From: Planctomycetota bacterium
GTDB lineage: Bacteria; Planctomycetota; Phycisphaerae; Phycisphaerales; UBA1924
Assembly: GCA_017303565.1 (NCBI GenBank)
Contig: JAFLCM010000090.1
Span: forward strand, 1-8,456
DNA: 8,456 bases
Direction: 5' to 3'
The position numbers and the translations under genes were made by a program. Below are positions 5,979 to 8,456 of this stretch, piece by piece (position 1 is the stretch's first letter; the number at the start of each line of letters is the position of its first letter). The notes beneath the pieces were generated by a model. The model made no database searches. It was given only the letters and a program-made list of their open reading frames with translations, and was not told the DNA's origin.

Positions 5979-6728
5979 CTATGGATCTGCAACACCTGAT
6001 AATGGTATGCTATGATTGCACATGATTTCGAAAGCGAGCGTTCGATCGTCGCCCCATTGCCCACCTGCCACTTCTCTTAGCACAGAGTCCCATCTCGCAT
6101 CGCGTAGGCCCCCTTCCAAAGCGATTCGATATGCCCGAATCACCAAGGTTGGGTCCTCACGATTGGCAATCTCCAAGTATTGAGATGCCCAACTGGAGAG
6201 CTTCAAGCTGGCCGATGGGTTGCTTGCGATCGCGTCGAAGAGCGCGGCGTCGTCCATTGAATCTATGCCGACGGCAGATCGAGCCGCTTCAAGCAGCCAG
6301 TCCGGCCAATGGCTTAGCCCTTGCGTCCGACGCCATACGCTAAATCGGACCGATTCGGTATCCGGTCGCCCTAGCATAATCCAAGAGATCAGGGCGACGC
6401 ATGCGTCGGCATCACTGCACTGAAGATGCTCGGCGAAGTACACGGCCGCACTAGCGAACTTCTCTTTGGCCTCATCTGTGTCGCGGCATTGATAGATGTA
6501 GCCGAACCAATCAGAAACAGCATTCTGAACGTCCGAAGTACCGCACGCGGGCTGTGCTGGCACGGTGCACGATGCTTGCCGTCGCGGTTGCATGCCAGTG
6601 CTTATTGTGTCGGAATTGGCCGACCAATGGGGCGTGCTTGATGATTGGACGAACAAGAGCACGGCAGTTATGACACAGCCCAGCAAGCTGATGCGATGAG
6701 CGCAGTGCACTAAAAAATACATGATCAT
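5979..6728 (-). CDS. Exported or membrane-anchored protein of unknown family; candidate partner of the RHS tip
   Basis: From the ATG at 6728 the product has 249 residues. A hydrophobic stretch at 13-27 (ISLLGCVITAVLLFV) acts as a signal peptide or membrane anchor. The cysteine in LLGC lies in the middle of it, not at its end, so a lipoprotein is unlikely. Residues 30-60 look disordered. After that the chain appears mainly helical, rich in Trp, with cysteines at 54, 62, 81, 104 and 110 that could form disulfides outside the cytoplasm. I recognise no family. The gene begins 67 bases after the end of the metalloprotease tip, is on the same strand and shares its lower GC, the usual place for an immunity or partner gene in polymorphic-toxin loci; that role is inference only. 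ATG 6722 or GTG 6806 are other possible starts. No ribosome binding site is seen. Confidence 0.6.
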   Translation of the reverse strand: MIMYFLVHCAHRISLLGCVITAVLLFVQSSSTPHWSANSDTISTGMQPRRQASCTVPAQPACGTSDVQNAVSDWFGYIYQCRDTDEAKEKFASAAVYFAEHLQCSDADACVALISWIMLGRPDTESVRFSVWRRTQGLSHWPDWLLEAARSAVGIDSMDDAALFDAIASNPSASLKLSSWASQYLEIANREDPTLVIRAYRIALEGGLRDARWDSVLREVAGGQWGDDRTLAFEIMCNHSIPLSGVADP

Positions 6729-6795
6729 GGAAGACGAAAAAAGTGGCCAGACGCGATCGCTCTGTAAGTCGATGCGCCGGAGGTGAGAGAACGAA

Positions 6796-7590
6796 TCACT
6801 GAACACAATCTCGTAGGCCCGGGGTGTTGCGGGCGCGGCAAGCTTCAACGAAGCCTTCGGGGAAAATGGTGATGTTGGCGCACGCATCACCTGCGGAAAG
6901 CCGAACAGAAAAGCGGGCACTGTCAATGAGGCATCGCTCTCGATTGGACGCCGAATCGCACCGTCGGTCCATATCGTAGGCGCGAAGTTCCTCGCACCAA
7001 GTTGCCAAGCACGGGTCTGGTGTTCCCCCCAGGGGATTATTGTTAAGATTATTGCAGAACGAGTACGCATGGGTCAATTCGTGGATTAGCAGGTGTTGAA
7101 ATTCAGTAGAAGTATCAAGATTGTTGTGGCACAACGTGATCTTGCAATTCTGCTGATAGCCTCCGAGCGACCGATTGCTGCTGCAGCGACTGGTGCACCC
7201 GCACTCAACGGAAACACCGCCGGATGCAGCGCATGGGGCGCAGGGCCCCATCTTACTCTTGATGCACCCAATGCGACGATTAGGACCTGAGGTTGGATCG
7301 CCGTTGTCCCAGTATGCGCCAACAAGGCGATTGCATTCAGTGGCGCCGATCCCCCCGTCGCACTGGCCCCCGCCGCCGGGCCCGGGGCCATCCTCGCTCC
7401 CGCAAACCGAGTAGGGGCAATAAACAGGGACGACCGGTTGATTCCGCCTGAGAATATCGGCTGGATTATCTAGTTGGCAGATAAGCCGACCGTTAAACCT
7501 TACGCACGAAGCCAAGCCCGTGGGATCGCTTCGCATAACTGGCTGATCACGAGAGTACCCATACAAGTTCCCCCCATCGACATACCCCAA
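6796..7590 (-). CDS. RHS C-terminal tip: Atp23-like (peptidase M76) zinc metalloprotease domain
   Basis: This frame carries the end of the RHS core (YLADLGRWTRRDPLGY from 7629, then LYGYSRDQPV and SDPTGL, residues 21-26 counted from TTG 7590) followed by a tip of about 240 residues. The tip has a zincin motif HELTHAY (H170-Y176, bases 7083-7063) preceded by CKITLCHNNLD and followed by CEELRAYDMDRRC (199-211), where E201 is the likely third zinc ligand. Further on are CLIDSARFSV and FVEACRARNTPGLRDC. Order and spacing match Atp23, the peptidase M76 family of the mitochondrial intermembrane space (HEL-x-HAYD, C-x-EIRAA, CVRRRA-x-SV, final Cys pair). Twenty-two cysteines in 264 residues fit a disulfide-rich secreted domain, as in Atp23. 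The TTG is only the first possible start in this frame; natively the tip would be continuous with the RHS core at 7591-8063, from which a frameshift separates it. Confidence 0.8.
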   Translation of the reverse strand: MGYVDGGNLYGYSRDQPVMRSDPTGLASCVRFNGRLICQLDNPADILRRNQPVVPVYCPYSVCGSEDGPGPGGGGQCDGGIGATECNRLVGAYWDNGDPTSGPNRRIGCIKSKMGPCAPCAASGGVSVECGCTSRCSSNRSLGGYQQNCKITLCHNNLDTSTEFQHLLIHELTHAYSFCNNLNNNPLGGTPDPCLATWCEELRAYDMDRRCDSASNRERCLIDSARFSVRLSAGDACANITIFPEGFVEACRARNTPGLRDCVQ

Positions 7591-8063
7591 GGGGTCCCGC
7601 CGCGTCCACCGCCCCAGGTCCGCCAGATACGCCGGTGCCGCACGTGCATGATCTTGGGGTTGGTGCCGTCGTGCTCGTACCCGCAGTAGCCCTTGCGGAA
7701 CCCGCCGACGAAACCGGTCAGCGTGTCGTTGGGCCCGACGCTGAGGCTGCCCCAGCCGACCGACTTTCCGAAGTTCGATGAGACGATGTTCACGTCGTCG
7801 TTGTCAACGTCGCCGTCGAGGTCAAAGTCGCCTCGAACGTTGTACGCCCCGCTGGTCCACGCGGTGATCTGGGCAATGTCGGGGGTGGCGACCACGCCGC
7901 CGATTCCGGGGGCCGCGTTGGTATCACCCGCGGGGATGCCGAAGGGAACGCCATAGGCGCTGTACCGCACCTGCTCCATCTGCTTCCCAGTGCTGGTCAA
8001 GATCGCGACCACGTTACCACGGCCTCCGAAACCCCCGGAATAGTTCTGGCAATGGTAGGTCCG
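7591..8063 (-). pseudogene. RHS core fragment with dockerin-like insert, frameshifted before its tip
   Basis: From about 8063 the - strand reads RTYHCQN, then NVVAILTSTGKQMEQVRYSA, YGVPFGIPAGDTN, a DFDLDGDVDNDD loop, GFRKGYCGYEHDG and MHVRHR. This is the distal part of an RHS core. The loop D62-D72, counted from GTG 8012 (bases 7829-7797), has the D-x-D-x-D-G-x-V-D spacing of a calcium-binding EF-hand or type I dockerin half. After R127 (codon 7634-7632) one base is missing or wrong: the family text HRVYLADLGRW resumes in another frame at 7629. No N-terminal barrel or export region precedes it; GTG 8012 is the first start codon in frame. Between 8063 and the stop of the upstream gene the frame is open but does not read like RHS. 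It is a decayed or displaced RHS 3' module, unless the frameshift is a sequencing error. Confidence 0.78.
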
Positions 8064-8103
8064 GTTGCGTGAAGAGCGGCCGTCGGCCCGCCGAACGCTT
8101 GAA

Positions 8104-8124
8104 GCACCGCATGGATTGCGGTGC
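8104..8124. terminator. Hairpin after the partial gene at the right edge
   Basis: GCACCGCA and TGCGGTGC form a perfect 8-bp stem with a 5-base loop, 42 bases after the stop of the - strand gene ending at 8166. No T-run follows on the - strand, so it is at best a weak Rho-independent terminator. A second GC stem (8133-8138 with 8148-8153) lies between it and the stop. Confidence 0.35.
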
Positions 8125-8165
8125 CGCGAGGGCGCCGCGCCCGGCAGGCGGCGGTCCGACCCGCC

Positions 8166-8456
8166 TCAGTTCGGGCAAGCCGGGATGCTCACCTTGACGT
8201 TCTGGGTCGCGCCCGTGCCGCCGAGCGAGAGGCCGACGTCCAGTTCGCTGCCGGTGGCCACGCCCGCCGCCGTCGGCACCGTGAAGCGACCGACACGGAG
8301 GTAGAAGGACTGATCGCCGAAGGTGACGGCGTCCTGGGCGGCGTCGGCGCCGCCGGTGGTGAACCACACGATCTCGAGCGCCGGGTTCGTCGGATCGAAG
8401 CCGCTGGGCTTGATGAACTGGATCGCGCCGGGCGCGATCAGCCCCAGCGAGAAGTA
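8166..8456 (-). CDS. C-terminal 96 residues of an unrecognised beta-rich, probably secreted protein (partial)
   Basis: The frame is open from the window edge to a TGA at 8168-8166. It reads YFSLGLIAPGAIQF, then GFDPTNPALEIVWFTTGG, a VTFGDQSFYLRVGRFTVP strand pair, ATGSELDVGLSLGG and the end NVKVSIPACPN. Alternating hydrophobic residues, Gly/Thr-rich turns and the lack of charged helices point to a beta-sandwich domain, as in many secreted planctomycete proteins, but I recognise no family. No PEP-CTERM-type tail (a PEP motif plus helix and basic end) is visible at this C-terminus. The gene lies in the same frame as the RHS fragment downstream, separated only by its TGA and about 100 non-RHS bases. 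Confidence 0.65.
   Translation of the reverse strand, partial: YFSLGLIAPGAIQFIKPSGFDPTNPALEIVWFTTGGADAAQDAVTFGDQSFYLRVGRFTVPTAAGVATGSELDVGLSLGGTGATQNVKVSIPACPN

Noticed and set aside
6426..6641. 71-codon + strand frame in the low-GC region
   Set aside because: It is antisense to the exported-protein gene, short, and without a recognisable domain or ribosome binding site.
6673..6684. Lipobox-like LLGC near the start of the 249-residue protein
   Set aside because: The cysteine is followed by nine further mainly hydrophobic residues, so it lies inside the membrane segment and not at a signal peptidase II cleavage point.
7100..7414. Small + strand frames opposite the metalloprotease tip
   Set aside because: They are antisense to the M76-like domain and show no family or ribosome binding site.
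1..8456. CRISPR array, tRNA or rRNA genes, transposase or att sites
   Set aside because: I looked for regularly spaced direct repeats, cloverleaf-type arms and transposase motifs and saw none; the accessory character rests on RHS modules only.

Overview
The window looks like chromosomal DNA of a planctomycete, probably of the Phycisphaerae. The evidence is the roughly 70% GC genes with weak or absent Shine-Dalgarno sites, a rhomboid that opens with MGIYDRDYAR, and RHS (YD-repeat) core segments with Asp-rich EF-hand-like loops, of a style I associate with that group. This placement is inference from sequence style, since there is no rRNA or marker gene.

Layout, left to right. Positions 1-281 hold two joined gene remnants on the + strand: the end of a transmembrane segment plus HAMP domain, typical of a chemotaxis receptor, and, in another frame, the C-terminal tail of what looks like a SAM-dependent methyltransferase. 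A 34-bp-arm imperfect inverted repeat (284-403) separates them from the convergent genes that follow. On the - strand, 1434-406 and 2300-1431 are an MlaD-type MCE lipid-transport protein and its MlaF-type ABC ATPase, overlapping by GTGA. No MlaE-type permease is visible. Divergent from the ATPase, with initiation codons that overlap in the tetranucleotide CATG, is a + strand run: an ADP-ribose-pyrophosphatase-type Nudix hydrolase (2299-2853), a site-2-protease-type M50 metalloprotease (2882-3955, TTG start) and a rhomboid serine protease (4060-5172). The two intramembrane proteases carry the same short C-terminal tail.

The right 3.3 kb is an accessory region on the - strand. Read 5' to 3' it holds the C-terminal 96 residues of an unrecognised beta-rich protein (8456-8166); an RHS core segment broken by a one-base frameshift; an RHS tip that is a cysteine-rich Atp23-like (peptidase M76) zinc metalloprotease ending at 6796; a small gene for an exported or membrane-anchored protein of unknown family (6728-5979); and a second RHS core segment (about 5759-5228) that is cut off close to the end of the rhomboid gene. 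In an intact RHS protein the second segment would precede the first, so the locus is rearranged or decayed. The tip and the small gene are visibly poorer in GC than the rest.

The left part is ordinary housekeeping and envelope machinery. The most interesting object is the Atp23-like domain at the end of an RHS core, followed directly by a candidate partner or immunity gene.
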